From Nocardia cyriacigeorgica GUH-2 (GTDB lineage: Bacteria > Actinomycetota > Actinomycetes > Mycobacteriales > Mycobacteriaceae): DNA of 64,000 nt. The stretch spans positions 4,898,001 through 4,962,000 of the forward strand of contig NC_016887.1 of NCBI RefSeq assembly GCF_000284035.1, given 5' to 3'. Of this stretch, positions 8,783 to 17,279 are shown one piece after another. The first letter of the stretch is position 1; each line of letters begins with the position of its first letter. The notes beneath the pieces are model-generated. The model did not search any database, had not been told where the DNA came from, and was given only the letters and a program-made list of their open reading frames with translations. The translations under genes and the position numbers were made by a program.

Positions 8783-9468
8783 ACCTCTTCCTGGACGCCT
8801 GGGCGTACTTCACCGACAGCGCGAACTGGGGCGGGCCCACCGGAATCGAACGCCGTCTCGCCGAACATCTCTGGTACAGCTTCCTCGCGGTGGCGGTATC
8901 GGCGCTGATCGCGGTGCCGCTCGGGCTGGTCATCGGGCACACCCGGCGGGGTTCGGCGCTGGTGGTCGGATTCGCCAATGCCATGCGCGCGCTGCCGACG
9001 CTCGGGCTGCTCACCTTCATGGTGCTGCTGCTCGGCCTCGGCCTGATCCCGCCGCTGCTCGCGCTGATCACCGTCGGCATTCCACCGCTGCTGGCGGGTG
9101 CCTACGCCGGCGTCGCCAATGTCGCAGACGACGTGGTCGACGCCTCCCGCGCGATGGGCATGACCGAACGCCAGATCCTGCTGCGCGTGGAAGTGCCGAA
9201 CGCGCTGCCGATCCTGCTCACCGGCCTGCGCGGGGCCACTCTCCAGGTGGTCGCCACCGCCACCATCGCCGCCTACGTCAACCTGGGCGGGCTGGGCCGC
9301 TATATCTTCGACGGCATCGGCCTCTATCGCTACGACCGTGTGCTGGTGGGCGCGGTGCTGGTCGCGCTGCTGGCGATGGTCCTGGACGGGCTGCTGGCCT
9401 TCGCGGCCTGGGCATCGGCACCCGGAGTATCGCGCCTGCGCCGCGGCAATCAGCTGGGCGCGCCGTGA
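8779..9468 (+). CDS. proZ: betaine ABC transporter permease ProZ
   Basis: This 229-aa second permease is paralogous to ProW. The EAA loop reads VVDASRAMGMTERQILLRVEVP, and membrane spans lie on both sides. The 4-bp ATGA overlap with proW indicates translational coupling and a 1:1 complex. It closes the proXVWZ operon and converges on corA with a 19-bp gap. Confidence 0.88.
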   Translation: MNLFLDAWAYFTDSANWGGPTGIERRLAEHLWYSFLAVAVSALIAVPLGLVIGHTRRGSALVVGFANAMRALPTLGLLTFMVLLLGLGLIPPLLALITVGIPPLLAGAYAGVANVADDVVDASRAMGMTERQILLRVEVPNALPILLTGLRGATLQVVATATIAAYVNLGGLGRYIFDGIGLYRYDRVLVGAVLVALLAMVLDGLLAFAAWASAPGVSRLRRGNQLGAP

Positions 9469-9487
9469 GGCCACGGGCCAGTGCGCC

Positions 9488-10555
9488 TCACAGCCAGTTG
9501 TTGCGGTGGAAGGTGACGTACAGGCCGCCGCAGAGGGCGAGTATGACGATCCAGACCGCCGGATAACCCCAGACGGTTCTCAGTTCGGGCATGTGCTCGA
9601 AATTCATACCGTAGATACCGGCGATCATGGTGGGCACCGCCGCGATGGCGGCCCAGGACGAGATCTTGCGCATATCGGTGTTCTGCTGGACGGAGATCTT
9701 GGCCAAGGCGGCACTGATCAGCGAGCCGAGGGAGTCGTCGAAATCGATGATGAGGTCGGCCGCGGTGGTGTGGTGATCGGCGACGTCGCGCAGGTACCGG
9801 CGGATCTCCTTGGGCAGTGGCAGATCGGATTTCTGGCTGAGAATCTGCAACGGCATCGCCAGTGGATTGACCGCGCGGCGCAGCTCGACCAACTCCCGCT
9901 TGAGCTGGTAGATGGATTCGACAGCGACTCGGCTGTCCGGGGTGAACACCTCCTCCTCCATTTCGTCGATATCGAGTTCGATCGACTGCACGACCTCCAG
10001 ATAGGTGTCCACCACGAAATCGGCAATCGCGTGCAGGACCGCGCCCGGGCCCAGCCGCAGCCGCTCCGGATCCCCCTCCAATTCCCGGCGAACCGACGCC
10101 AGCCCGGAGTGCTCACCATGGCGCACCGCCACGACGAACTCCGGTGCGATGAACAACATCACCTCCCCGGTCTCCACGATCTCGCTGACCGGATTGATCT
10201 CGTGCTCGCGATAGGCCACCGTGCGCAATACCAGCACCAGCGTGTCGTCGTAGCGTTCCAATTTGGGGCGCTGATGCGCCTGCACCGCGTCCTCGACCGC
10301 GAGGGCGTGCAAACCGAACGTCTCGGCGATATCGGTCATCTGCCTTTCGTCCGGATCGTGCAGACCGAGCCAGACGAAACCCTCGCCGCGGCTGCGGACC
10401 TCGGCCAGCGCCTCGTGATGGGTGTAATGCCCGGGCAGTCGCTGCCCGTCGACGTAGACGGCGCAATCGACGATCGCCCGAGCAGTGGGGACCGGAATCG
10501 GTGGCCGCGGTTCAGGTCGCCGCGCTGATCCGCGAAACGACGGCAACGACGGCAT
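9488..10555 (-). CDS. corA: CorA-type magnesium/cobalt transporter
   Basis: This 355-aa divalent cation channel has a long cytoplasmic alpha/beta N-terminal domain with a helical stalk. Two C-terminal membrane helices are joined by the diagnostic YGMNFEHMPEL (GMN) loop, and a basic C-terminus (HRNNWL) follows. The same gene is Rv1239c in M. tuberculosis, and other neighbours of that locus (MgtE-N/CBS, DUF1003, transglycosylase, Mrp) are found 7-13 kb away here. It is probably constitutive; no Mg2+ riboswitch is visible upstream. Confidence 0.92.
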   Translation of the reverse strand: MPSLPSFRGSARRPEPRPPIPVPTARAIVDCAVYVDGQRLPGHYTHHEALAEVRSRGEGFVWLGLHDPDERQMTDIAETFGLHALAVEDAVQAHQRPKLERYDDTLVLVLRTVAYREHEINPVSEIVETGEVMLFIAPEFVVAVRHGEHSGLASVRRELEGDPERLRLGPGAVLHAIADFVVDTYLEVVQSIELDIDEMEEEVFTPDSRVAVESIYQLKRELVELRRAVNPLAMPLQILSQKSDLPLPKEIRRYLRDVADHHTTAADLIIDFDDSLGSLISAALAKISVQQNTDMRKISSWAAIAAVPTMIAGIYGMNFEHMPELRTVWGYPAVWIVILALCGGLYVTFHRNNWL

Positions 10556-10702
10556 CGAATGATGCTACGTCGGACGGCGCTGAGTTCACCGACAACGCCA
10601 TGGCCGCACCACCATGTATTCACCTGGTGGTGGACGGCCGGCCACGCGCAGCGTTCACGGGCTCGGGAAGCCGGACCGGCGGGCACTGACACACTGGAGG
10701 GC

Positions 10703-11557
10703 GTGCGCATCGACCTGCATACCCATTCGACCGCGTCCGACGGCACCGATACCCCGGCCGAGCTGGTGCGGAACGCGGCGGCGGCCGGCCTCGACGTCGT
10801 CGCGATCACCGATCACGACACCACCGCGGGCTGGGCCGAGGCCGTGGACGCGCGGCCCGACGGGCTGACCCTGATCCGCGGCATGGAGATGTCGTGTGTG
10901 GGGCTCGGCGAGGACGGCTGGCCGGTGCCGGTGCACCTGCTGGCCTACCTGTTCGACCCGTCCGACCGGGGTTTCGCCGACGAGCGCGAACGGCTGCGCG
11001 CCGAGCGGGTCGAGCGGCTGCGCGCGATGGCCGAACGGATGGCCGCCGACGGCCTGCCGGTCGACCCGCACGAGGTACTGGCCTCGGCGGGCCCGTCGGC
11101 GGGTCGGCCGCATCTGGCCAGGGCGCTGGTCGCGGCGGGCGTGGTGCCCACCGTCGACGCCGCCTTCGCCGATCTGCTGGCCCCGCACGGCCGCTACTAC
11201 GCCGAGAAGGCCGACACCCCGCTGCGCCGGGCGGTGGAGATGATCGCCGCCGCGGGCGGGGTCAGCGTGCTCGCCCACACCCGGGCGCGCAAACGGGGCC
11301 GGCTGCTGGCCATCGACAATATTCGCGAACTGGCCGAACTCGGCCTCGGCGGGCTCGAGGTCGATCATCCCGACCACAGCGACGCCGATCGCACCCTGCT
11401 GAGCGGGCTGGCCGCCGAACTGGGGCTGCTCACCACCGGCTCGTCGGACTATCACGGCAGCAACAAGACCATCCGGCTCGGCGAGTTCACCACCGATCCC
11501 GCCCAGCTCGAGGTACTGGTCGGGAAGGCGACCGGGGTGCCGGTGATCGGCTCGTGA
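10703..11557 (+). CDS. PHP-domain metal-dependent phosphoesterase
   Basis: This 284-aa protein opens with the first PHP metal motif DLHTHSTASDGTDTP, followed by ITDHDTTAGW and later GRPHLARALV and DHSD. Together these make a trinuclear metal site like that of TrpH/YciV enzymes, which cleave nucleoside 3',5'-bisphosphates or short RNA 5' ends. The GTG start at 10703 puts DLHTHS at residue 4, as expected, but GGAGGG lies only 1 nt before it. Initiation may be inefficient, or the true start may differ. It overlaps the next small gene by 4 bp (GTGA). Confidence 0.85.
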   Translation: MRIDLHTHSTASDGTDTPAELVRNAAAAGLDVVAITDHDTTAGWAEAVDARPDGLTLIRGMEMSCVGLGEDGWPVPVHLLAYLFDPSDRGFADERERLRAERVERLRAMAERMAADGLPVDPHEVLASAGPSAGRPHLARALVAAGVVPTVDAAFADLLAPHGRYYAEKADTPLRRAVEMIAAAGGVSVLAHTRARKRGRLLAIDNIRELAELGLGGLEVDHPDHSDADRTLLSGLAAELGLLTTGSSDYHGSNKTIRLGEFTTDPAQLEVLVGKATGVPVIGS

Positions 11558-11820
11558 GGCTCGCGCGCGGAATCAGTGGCCTGGTCGCCGCGGGTATCTT
11601 CGCGCTCGCCGTCGTGGTGGTGGCCGCGGCGATCATCGGTGCGCGGCGGGGCTTCCCCGGACCCGGTGCCGAATCGGTGACATGGCATGTGGCCTCCGCG
11701 GCGATCGTCGTTGCGGCGCAGGTGTATTCGGATCGGCACCGCGGTGTGGCCGCGCTGACGGCGACGTTGCTCGTGGTGGCCACCGCCGGTGTGCTGCTGT
11801 GGACACAGTGGTGGAGCTGA
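11554..11820 (+). CDS. small two-helix membrane protein, unknown
   Basis: The 88-aa product has hydrophobic spans at about residues 9-29 and 64-84 and a basic loop between. It is coupled to the PHP gene by a GTGA overlap, so the two are co-expressed. I recognise no family. A membrane partner or an accessory role for the phosphoesterase is only a guess from context. Confidence 0.65.
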   Translation: MRLARGISGLVAAGIFALAVVVVAAAIIGARRGFPGPGAESVTWHVASAAIVVAAQVYSDRHRGVAALTATLLVVATAGVLLWTQWWS

Positions 11821-11871
11821 TACTGCGGAATCGGTTGCGGCCGGGTGAAATGTGGCCGAACATTTGATCTC

Positions 11872-13452
11872 GTGAGTGAGTGGGAAACCGACGTTCTGAT
11901 TCTCGGCGGTGGTCCCGCCGGGATCTGGGCGGCCCTCTCCGCCGCAGCGGCCGGCGCCCGGGTGATCCTCGCCGATAAAGCGCGCTGTGGTGCCGCAGGC
12001 CCGACCGCCGTCGGCCCCACGTCGCTGTGGCATGTCACGCCCGGTCCGGCGCGCGCGGAAACCGTGCGGCGCGCCCTCGGCCACGGCGGCTGGCTGGGCG
12101 ATCCGGAAGTCCTGCACCGGGTGCTCGCCGAAGCCCACGCGCGCATCGGTCAGCTGGCCGAACGCGGGCACCGTTTCTCCGGCGCGGGGCAGTCGGGGCG
12201 GGTGTGGCTCGACGGCGCCGGTTATCTGCGCCGCCTGCGCCGGGCCGCACTGGAAGCCGGTGTGCGGGTGCTCGACCACCACCCGGCCACCCAACTGCTG
12301 GTGGACAGCGAAGGAATCGTCTCCGGCGCCGCGGGTATGCAGCGGCACAACAAGTTCCGGCCCTGGACCGTGCGCGCGGCAGCGGTGGTGGTGGCCACCG
12401 GTGGTTGCGCGTTCGGGTCCGGGCGCGCCGGGACCGACGTCGATACCGGCGACGGACTGCTGTTCGCCGTCGAGGCCGGCGCCGAACTGTCCGGCATGGA
12501 GTTCTCCAGCGCCTATGGACTCGCACCGGCGGCCTCGGTGAGCACCGTCGATCGCGCGCTGACCTTCGCCACCTTGCACGATGAGACCGGCGCCGTCATC
12601 GAAGGCCATCGCGGCGCCGCGTTCGCCGCGCTGGCCGAGGGCCGGCGGGTGTACGGGATCCCCGCGACGGTCTCCCCCGGGCAACGCCGCCGCCTGCGCC
12701 GCCACGGCACCCTCGACCCGGAGAAGGGAATCCCGCTGCGCGCGGTCCTCGAGGGCACCGTGCGCGGCACCGGCGGCCTGCACCTGACCGGCCCCGACTG
12801 CGCCACCACCATTCCCGGACTGTTCGCGGCCGGCGATGTGACCACCCGCGAACCCCTTACCGGCGCGGTCAGCGGATTCGGCAGCACCTGGGCCATCGCC
12901 TCCGGCGCCTGGTCGGGAGCCGGTGCCGCCCGGTTCGCTCGTGGGCGGCCGGTGCCGGATCGACTCGCGCTCACCCCCGCCGGTGCCGGGGCGGGCCTGA
13001 GCCCGGTGGCCCGGATCGACCCGCGCGCGGTCATCGGCCTGGTGCAGGAACACACTCTGCCGCTGCGGCGCAGCTACCGCCGCAGTGCGGGCAGCCTGCG
13101 CGACAGCATCGCCGAACTCGACGCCATGTGGCCGGGCGCGGTCTTCGACCTCGGCGGCACCGGAGCCGAACGGCTGCGCGCCCGCGAGGCCGCGGCCATG
13201 CTCGCGGTGGCACGCTGGACGAAATACAGTGCGCTGGCCAGGACCGAGAGCCGCGGCATCCACCGGCGCACCGACTTCCCCGAGACCGACGCCGGGTGGC
13301 GGGTGCGCCTGCGCTCGGGCGGACTCGATACGGTCTCGGTACGCAAGACGGCGCGCAACCCGTCGCATTTCTCACCGCTGGACCGGCGCCGACATCGGAC
13401 AGCTCACGGCATCGACCCCGGCCGAGGCGAGTTTCCGCTTACGTCGGGGTAA
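11872..13452 (+). CDS. FAD-dependent oxidoreductase, fumarate reductase/L-aspartate oxidase family
   Basis: The protein has about 526 aa. The dinucleotide motif LILGGGPAGIWAA is near the N-terminus, with a TGG-type second FAD motif (ATGGCAFGS) and LFAAGDV late in the FAD domain. The capping/helical domain ends with ESRGIHRRTDFPETD, the substrate-carboxylate binding pattern shared by NadB, SdhA, FrdA and AprA. It is not next to nadA/nadC or sdhB, so the substrate is open. GTG 11872 is taken as start; an in-frame GTG at 11845 is an alternative and neither has a good Shine-Dalgarno. The last 30 residues are basic and unlike the family. Confidence 0.75.
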   Translation: MSEWETDVLILGGGPAGIWAALSAAAAGARVILADKARCGAAGPTAVGPTSLWHVTPGPARAETVRRALGHGGWLGDPEVLHRVLAEAHARIGQLAERGHRFSGAGQSGRVWLDGAGYLRRLRRAALEAGVRVLDHHPATQLLVDSEGIVSGAAGMQRHNKFRPWTVRAAAVVVATGGCAFGSGRAGTDVDTGDGLLFAVEAGAELSGMEFSSAYGLAPAASVSTVDRALTFATLHDETGAVIEGHRGAAFAALAEGRRVYGIPATVSPGQRRRLRRHGTLDPEKGIPLRAVLEGTVRGTGGLHLTGPDCATTIPGLFAAGDVTTREPLTGAVSGFGSTWAIASGAWSGAGAARFARGRPVPDRLALTPAGAGAGLSPVARIDPRAVIGLVQEHTLPLRRSYRRSAGSLRDSIAELDAMWPGAVFDLGGTGAERLRAREAAAMLAVARWTKYSALARTESRGIHRRTDFPETDAGWRVRLRSGGLDTVSVRKTARNPSHFSPLDRRRHRTAHGIDPGRGEFPLTSG

Positions 13453-13816
13453 TTCCGGCGGCTTACCCTCGGATGATGGTGCACGATCACGACTGGACCC
13501 ACCGGTTTGGCAAGTGGTCGGGCAGGCTGGCAGAATGTTGCGGATCCCCGACCTATGCCACCGCCAGGTACGGGAATCACGGTGATCACCGCCTCACGAC
13601 GCACCGTCGTGTCCGGAGGATCGAACCGCATGATCTGTCCGGACCCACCCGTCCGGCTTCCGCTCCACGGATCAGTGCCGCGCCACGTCGACAGGGCTGT
13701 CGAGAAGTCGAAACGTACCGGTCAGCGCACCCGATGAGCGATACGAAGCACCTAGTACCAAAAAACCCGACGGTAACCGTCCCCCGGTTGTGACCGATCC
13801 CAGCAGGAGTGAAATC
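13453..13816. other. 364-bp intergenic region upstream of malic enzyme
   Basis: No convincing gene is seen. Short frames here lack family features and Shine-Dalgarno support. The region contains a small dyad (GACGGT-a-ACCGTC, 13768-13780) beside an A6 tract that reads as hairpin plus T-run on the minus strand. The promoter of the malic enzyme must lie here but I cannot place it. Confidence 0.4.
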
Positions 13817-15031
13817 GTGTCATCTGTGACTGACGCACCGAACGCCACTGCCAGCAAGAATGCCGCCGCCGACCTCGCGGCGATCACCCACGAGGAGATC
13901 TTCGCGGGCCACCTCGGCGGCAAGCTCTCGGTAGAGCTGAGTGCGCCACTGGAAACCCAGCGCGACCTGTCGATCGCTTACACCCCCGGTGTCGCGCAGG
14001 TCAGCCGCGCCATCGCAGAGGACGAATCGCTCGCCAAGCGCTACACCTGGACCGACCGGCTGGTCGTCGTGGTCAGCGACGGCACCGCGGTGCTCGGCCT
14101 CGGTGATATCGGCCCGCGCGCGTCGCTGCCGGTGATGGAGGGCAAGGCCGCGCTGTTCAAGAAGTTCGCCGGGCTGGACTCGATTCCGATCGTGCTGGAC
14201 ACCAAGGATGTCGACGAGATCGTCGAGACCCTGATCCGGCTGCGCCCGAGCTTCGGCGCGGTCAACCTGGAAGACATCTCCGCGCCGCGCTGCTTCGAGA
14301 TCGAAAAGCGCGTCATCGAGGCGCTGGACTGCCCGGTCATGCACGACGACCAGCACGGCACCGCCATCGTGGTGCTGGCCGCCCTCAACGGCGCGGCCAA
14401 GGTGCAGGGCCGGAGCACCTCCGGGCTGAAGGTCGTGGTGTCCGGTGCCGGTGCCGCGGGCGTGGCGTGCACCAACATCCTGCTCGCCGCCGGTGTCGCC
14501 GATGTGACCGTGCTCGACTCCAAGGGCATCGTCAGCCGCGACCGCACCGACCTCAACGACGTCAAGGCCGATCTGGCTCAGCGCACCAACCCGCGCGGCC
14601 TGACCGGTACCGCCGCCGATGCGCTGGCCGGCGCCGATGTGTTCCTCGGCCTGTCCGCGGGCAAGATCGGCGAGGAGCTCATCGCCTCGATGGCGCCGGA
14701 GTCGATCGTGTTCGCCATGTCCAACCCGGACCCGGAGATCCACCCCGAGGTCGCCGCCAAGTACGCCTCCATCGTGGCCACCGGCCGCAGCGATTTCCCG
14801 AACCAGATCAACAACGTGCTCGCCTTCCCCGGTGTCTTCAAGGGCGCCCTGGATGCGGGCGCGCGCCGGATCACCGAGGGCATGAAGATCGCCGCCGCCG
14901 ACGCCATCCTCGCCGTCGTCTCCGACGAGCTGGCCGCCGACAAGATCGTCCCCAGCCCCCTGGACCCGCGCGTGGCTCCGGCCGTCGCCGAGGCCGTCGC
15001 CGCCGCCGCCCGCGCCGAGGGCGTGGCGTAG
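13817..15031 (+). CDS. NAD(P)-dependent malic enzyme
   Basis: This 404-aa oxidative decarboxylase converts malate to pyruvate and CO2. The N-terminal malic domain holds the conserved SIAYTPGVA and GLGDIGP blocks and NLEDISAPRCFEIE. The metal and catalytic region includes HDDQHGTAIV, and a Rossmann NAD domain (VVSGAGAAGVA) follows. This is the short bacterial form without a phosphotransacetylase extension. GTG 13817 is the start because AGGAG lies 7 nt upstream; the longer frame from GTG 13790 adds an unconserved leader. It ends in a long hairpin terminator. Confidence 0.92.
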   Translation: MSSVTDAPNATASKNAAADLAAITHEEIFAGHLGGKLSVELSAPLETQRDLSIAYTPGVAQVSRAIAEDESLAKRYTWTDRLVVVVSDGTAVLGLGDIGPRASLPVMEGKAALFKKFAGLDSIPIVLDTKDVDEIVETLIRLRPSFGAVNLEDISAPRCFEIEKRVIEALDCPVMHDDQHGTAIVVLAALNGAAKVQGRSTSGLKVVVSGAGAAGVACTNILLAAGVADVTVLDSKGIVSRDRTDLNDVKADLAQRTNPRGLTGTAADALAGADVFLGLSAGKIGEELIASMAPESIVFAMSNPDPEIHPEVAAKYASIVATGRSDFPNQINNVLAFPGVFKGALDAGARRITEGMKIAAADAILAVVSDELAADKIVPSPLDPRVAPAVAEAVAAAARAEGVA

Positions 15032-15041
15032 TCGCGACTCC

Positions 15042-15097
15042 ATAACAGCCACTGAGGGCGCCTGTTCCGCACGGAGCAGGCGCCCTCAGTGTGTTAT
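15042..15097. terminator. bidirectional terminator between malic enzyme and SUFU gene
   Basis: The core perfect stem of 15 bp (15050-15064 with 15077-15091) extends inward through TCC/GGA. It also extends outward, after a 2-nt bulge, through ATAACA/TGTTAT. It lies between convergent genes. Confidence 0.85.
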
Positions 15098-15145
15098 CGA
15101 GAAGCCGTCGCATTCACGCGGCGTCCGACCCCGGTCGACGCCGCT

Positions 15146-15730
15146 CTACAACGACGCTGCGCCTCGGTTCGGGTCGCGGACGTCGATTCCGGCTTCCGTC
15201 CACGCATCTCGCAAGGCCTGTGCGCCGCGCACCCGGACCCAGGCTGCTTCGGTGGCGGTGACGGGGACGACGTCGAGGTAGCGGACCGGTTCGGCCGGTT
15301 CGGGCAGGGGCACGTCCGGGATGTCGCTGGGGCCGAGGAGGACCGCGGTGAACGGTGCGTTCGTCCACATCGGCTCGCCGAGGTCGAGCAGCGCATCTTC
15401 TTGCAGCACAACACCTTCCACGGCAGGGGCGGCGGCCAGCACACCGAGGGTGCGGGCCAGGCCGGAGGCGGCGCCGAGGCCGGCGTGCAGGGTGAGGATC
15501 AGCTCCGCGCGTGGGCCTTTCACCGGGTCGGCCAGGACTTCGGACGGATCGCCCATCGGATGACGGGAACCGCCGAGCGTCGCGTAATGCACCAGATCGT
15601 CACCAGGCACGATCCGCAGGATCTCGATCGGTTCGAGCCCGAGGAAGGTCACCGAGGCGGCGTCCACCGCGGAGGCGTCGACGCCGAAATGCCGCAGCAC
15701 GCCGGCGCGCACCGTGTTCACCACGTCCAT
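15146..15730 (-). CDS. suppressor-of-fused (SUFU) domain protein
   Basis: The 194-aa soluble protein resembles the SUFU-like family: an ILRIVPGDDLVHYATLG strand, then AELILTLHAG and a later WTNAPFTAVLLGP block. Bacterial SUFU proteins are widespread but functionally obscure; some act as immunity or adaptor-like proteins. It is co-directional with and 4 bp downstream of the GSP17M-like membrane protein gene, so the two likely share a transcript. The assignment rests on pattern memory, not a profile search. Confidence 0.65.
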   Translation of the reverse strand: MDVVNTVRAGVLRHFGVDASAVDAASVTFLGLEPIEILRIVPGDDLVHYATLGGSRHPMGDPSEVLADPVKGPRAELILTLHAGLGAASGLARTLGVLAAAPAVEGVVLQEDALLDLGEPMWTNAPFTAVLLGPSDIPDVPLPEPAEPVRYLDVVPVTATEAAWVRVRGAQALRDAWTEAGIDVRDPNRGAASL

Positions 15731-15734
15731 GCGC

Positions 15735-16226
15735 TCAGATCGCCAGCCGCGCCAGCATGTCCCTGGCCTGCTCGGCCGTCTTGGGATCGCACAGCACGTC
15801 GTAGCGGCCCGCGACCAGCTGCATGGTGGACGCGAAATCGCGCTGCCCCTTGGTCGCCGCGTACGGGATGGAAGTGGAGATGACGCCGAAGATGATGCCG
15901 CCGACCAGACCCACCAGCAGCGGGCCCAGCGCCCCGCCGGTGGTGAACAGGCTCAGCAGCAGACCGAGGAACAGGCCCAGCCACGCACCCGAGACCACAC
16001 CCCCGCCGATCACCTTGCCCCAGTTCAACCGGTAGAGCACCCGCTCGACCTGCATCAGGTCGACGCCGACGATCGTCACGTCCTGCACCGGGAACTGGTT
16101 GTCGGCCAGGTAGTCGACGGCGCGCTGCGCCTCGGCATAGGTCGGATACGACCCCACCGGCCAGCCCGACGGCGGCGTCGGCAGACCCTGCCTGCCGCGA
16201 TTCGCGTTCCCCAAGGGATTCGTCAT
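15735..16226 (-). CDS. membrane protein with general stress protein 17M-like fold (Rv1234-like)
   Basis: This 163-aa protein has an N-terminal cytoplasmic ferredoxin-like module, GSYPTYAEAQRAVDYLADNQF, as in GSP17M/YflT. Two glycine-rich membrane helices follow (about residues 70-125), and it ends with a short soluble tail. The same architecture is found beside Rv1232c/Rv1231c in M. tuberculosis, and those homologues are nearby here (17280, 18559). Its function is unknown; a membrane stress role is inferred. It is probably co-transcribed with the SUFU gene. Confidence 0.7.
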   Translation of the reverse strand: MTNPLGNANRGRQGLPTPPSGWPVGSYPTYAEAQRAVDYLADNQFPVQDVTIVGVDLMQVERVLYRLNWGKVIGGGVVSGAWLGLFLGLLLSLFTTGGALGPLLVGLVGGIIFGVISTSIPYAATKGQRDFASTMQLVAGRYDVLCDPKTAEQARDMLARLAI

Positions 16227-16277
16227 AGGTCCATTCTGCTATTCCATCCGCCCCCGCGGCGTGCTATATACCGCGCG

Positions 16278-17225
16278 TCACTTTTCCGGTGGGGTGAACC
16301 GAGTGGTGCGCGACATGCCCGCGGCCCGGCCTTTATCGGCGATGACCTGCGCCATCTTGGCGCTGGCCTCGTCGATCATCTCGTCGCCGAGCATCACCGC
16401 GCCACGGGCCCCGCCCTCGGTGGAGGTGTGGAAGGCGTAGGCCTCCAGGATCAATTCGGCGCGATCGTAATCGGCCTGGCGCGGGCTGAAGATCTCATTG
16501 CACGCCTCGACCTGATCCGGGTGCAACACCCATTTGCCGTCGAAGCCGAGTGCGGCGGTGCGGGCGGCGGCGCGGCGGAATCCGTCGACATCGCGCACCT
16601 GCAGGTACGGTCCGTCGATGGCCTGCAGGCCGTGCGCGCGGGCGGTGAGCAGGATCGTCATCAGGATGTGGTGGTAGGCGTCGCCGGTGTCGTAGCCCTC
16701 CGGCTGCTCACCGACGACCAGGGTGCGCATATTGATACTGGCCATGAAATCGGCCGGGCCGAAGACCAGCGCCTGCACCCGGGGGCTGGCGGTGGCGATC
16801 GCGTCGATATTGCGCAGCCCGAGCGCGTTCTCCAGCTGCGGTTCGATCCCGATGCGACCGGGCTCGAGCCCATTGGCCTGCTCCAGCTGGCTCAGCAGCA
16901 GATCCAGCGCCCGCACCTGGCCGGCGTCGGTGACCTTGGGCAGCAGGATCGCATCGATCGCGGTGCCCGCCCCGTCGACCACGCTGATCACGTCCTGGTA
17001 GGTCCACGGCGTGGTCCAGTCGTTGACCCGGACCACCCGCAGTTGCGAGCCCCAGCCGGAATCATTGAGCGCGGCAATGATATTGGCGCGGGCGGCGGCC
17101 TTGGCGGGCGGGGCGACGGCGTCCTCCAGATCCAGGAACACCTCGTCGACCGGCAGCCCCTTGGCCTTCTCGATCATCTTCGGGTTGCTGCCCGGCACAG
17201 CCAGAACGGAACGGCGTGGCTTCAT
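16278..17225 (-). CDS. HpcH/HpaI-family CoA-ester lyase (CitE-like)
   Basis: This 315-aa TIM-barrel lyase starts with RRSVLAVPGSNPKMIEKA and has the metal/acid motif DLEDAVAPPAKAAAR. Arg/Glu active-site blocks include IGIEPQLENALGL and VFGPADFMASI, and the domain ends with KWVLHPDQV. This is the CitE/malyl-CoA lyase group acting on beta-hydroxyacyl-CoA such as malyl- or citramalyl-CoA. AGGAGT lies 5 nt before ATG 17225. It is divergent from the MgtE-N/CBS gene with only 54 bp between starts. No citrate lyase partner subunits are present, as in other actinobacterial copies. Confidence 0.88.
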   Translation of the reverse strand: MKPRRSVLAVPGSNPKMIEKAKGLPVDEVFLDLEDAVAPPAKAAARANIIAALNDSGWGSQLRVVRVNDWTTPWTYQDVISVVDGAGTAIDAILLPKVTDAGQVRALDLLLSQLEQANGLEPGRIGIEPQLENALGLRNIDAIATASPRVQALVFGPADFMASINMRTLVVGEQPEGYDTGDAYHHILMTILLTARAHGLQAIDGPYLQVRDVDGFRRAAARTAALGFDGKWVLHPDQVEACNEIFSPRQADYDRAELILEAYAFHTSTEGGARGAVMLGDEMIDEASAKMAQVIADKGRAAGMSRTTRFTPPEK

Positions 17226-17279
17226 CAACACTCCTGTCGTCGGCCGAAATCGGCCCGCAGTGTCATTAGTCTGGCAGTC

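Noticed and set aside
13768..13790. Minus-strand rho-independent terminator (hairpin with T6)
   Set aside because: The stem is only 5-6 bp, GGG separates it from the T-run, and no minus-strand gene ends there.
13474..13793. Possible small gene(s) between the flavoprotein and malic enzyme
   Set aside because: No ribosome site, no recognisable domain, and mixed composition in all frames.
15714..17279. 950-residue open frame that continues upstream of the MgtE-N/CBS gene
   Set aside because: The first 520 residues are antisense to two genuine minus-strand genes. The real N-terminus starts at ATG 17280 with a PRC-like fold.
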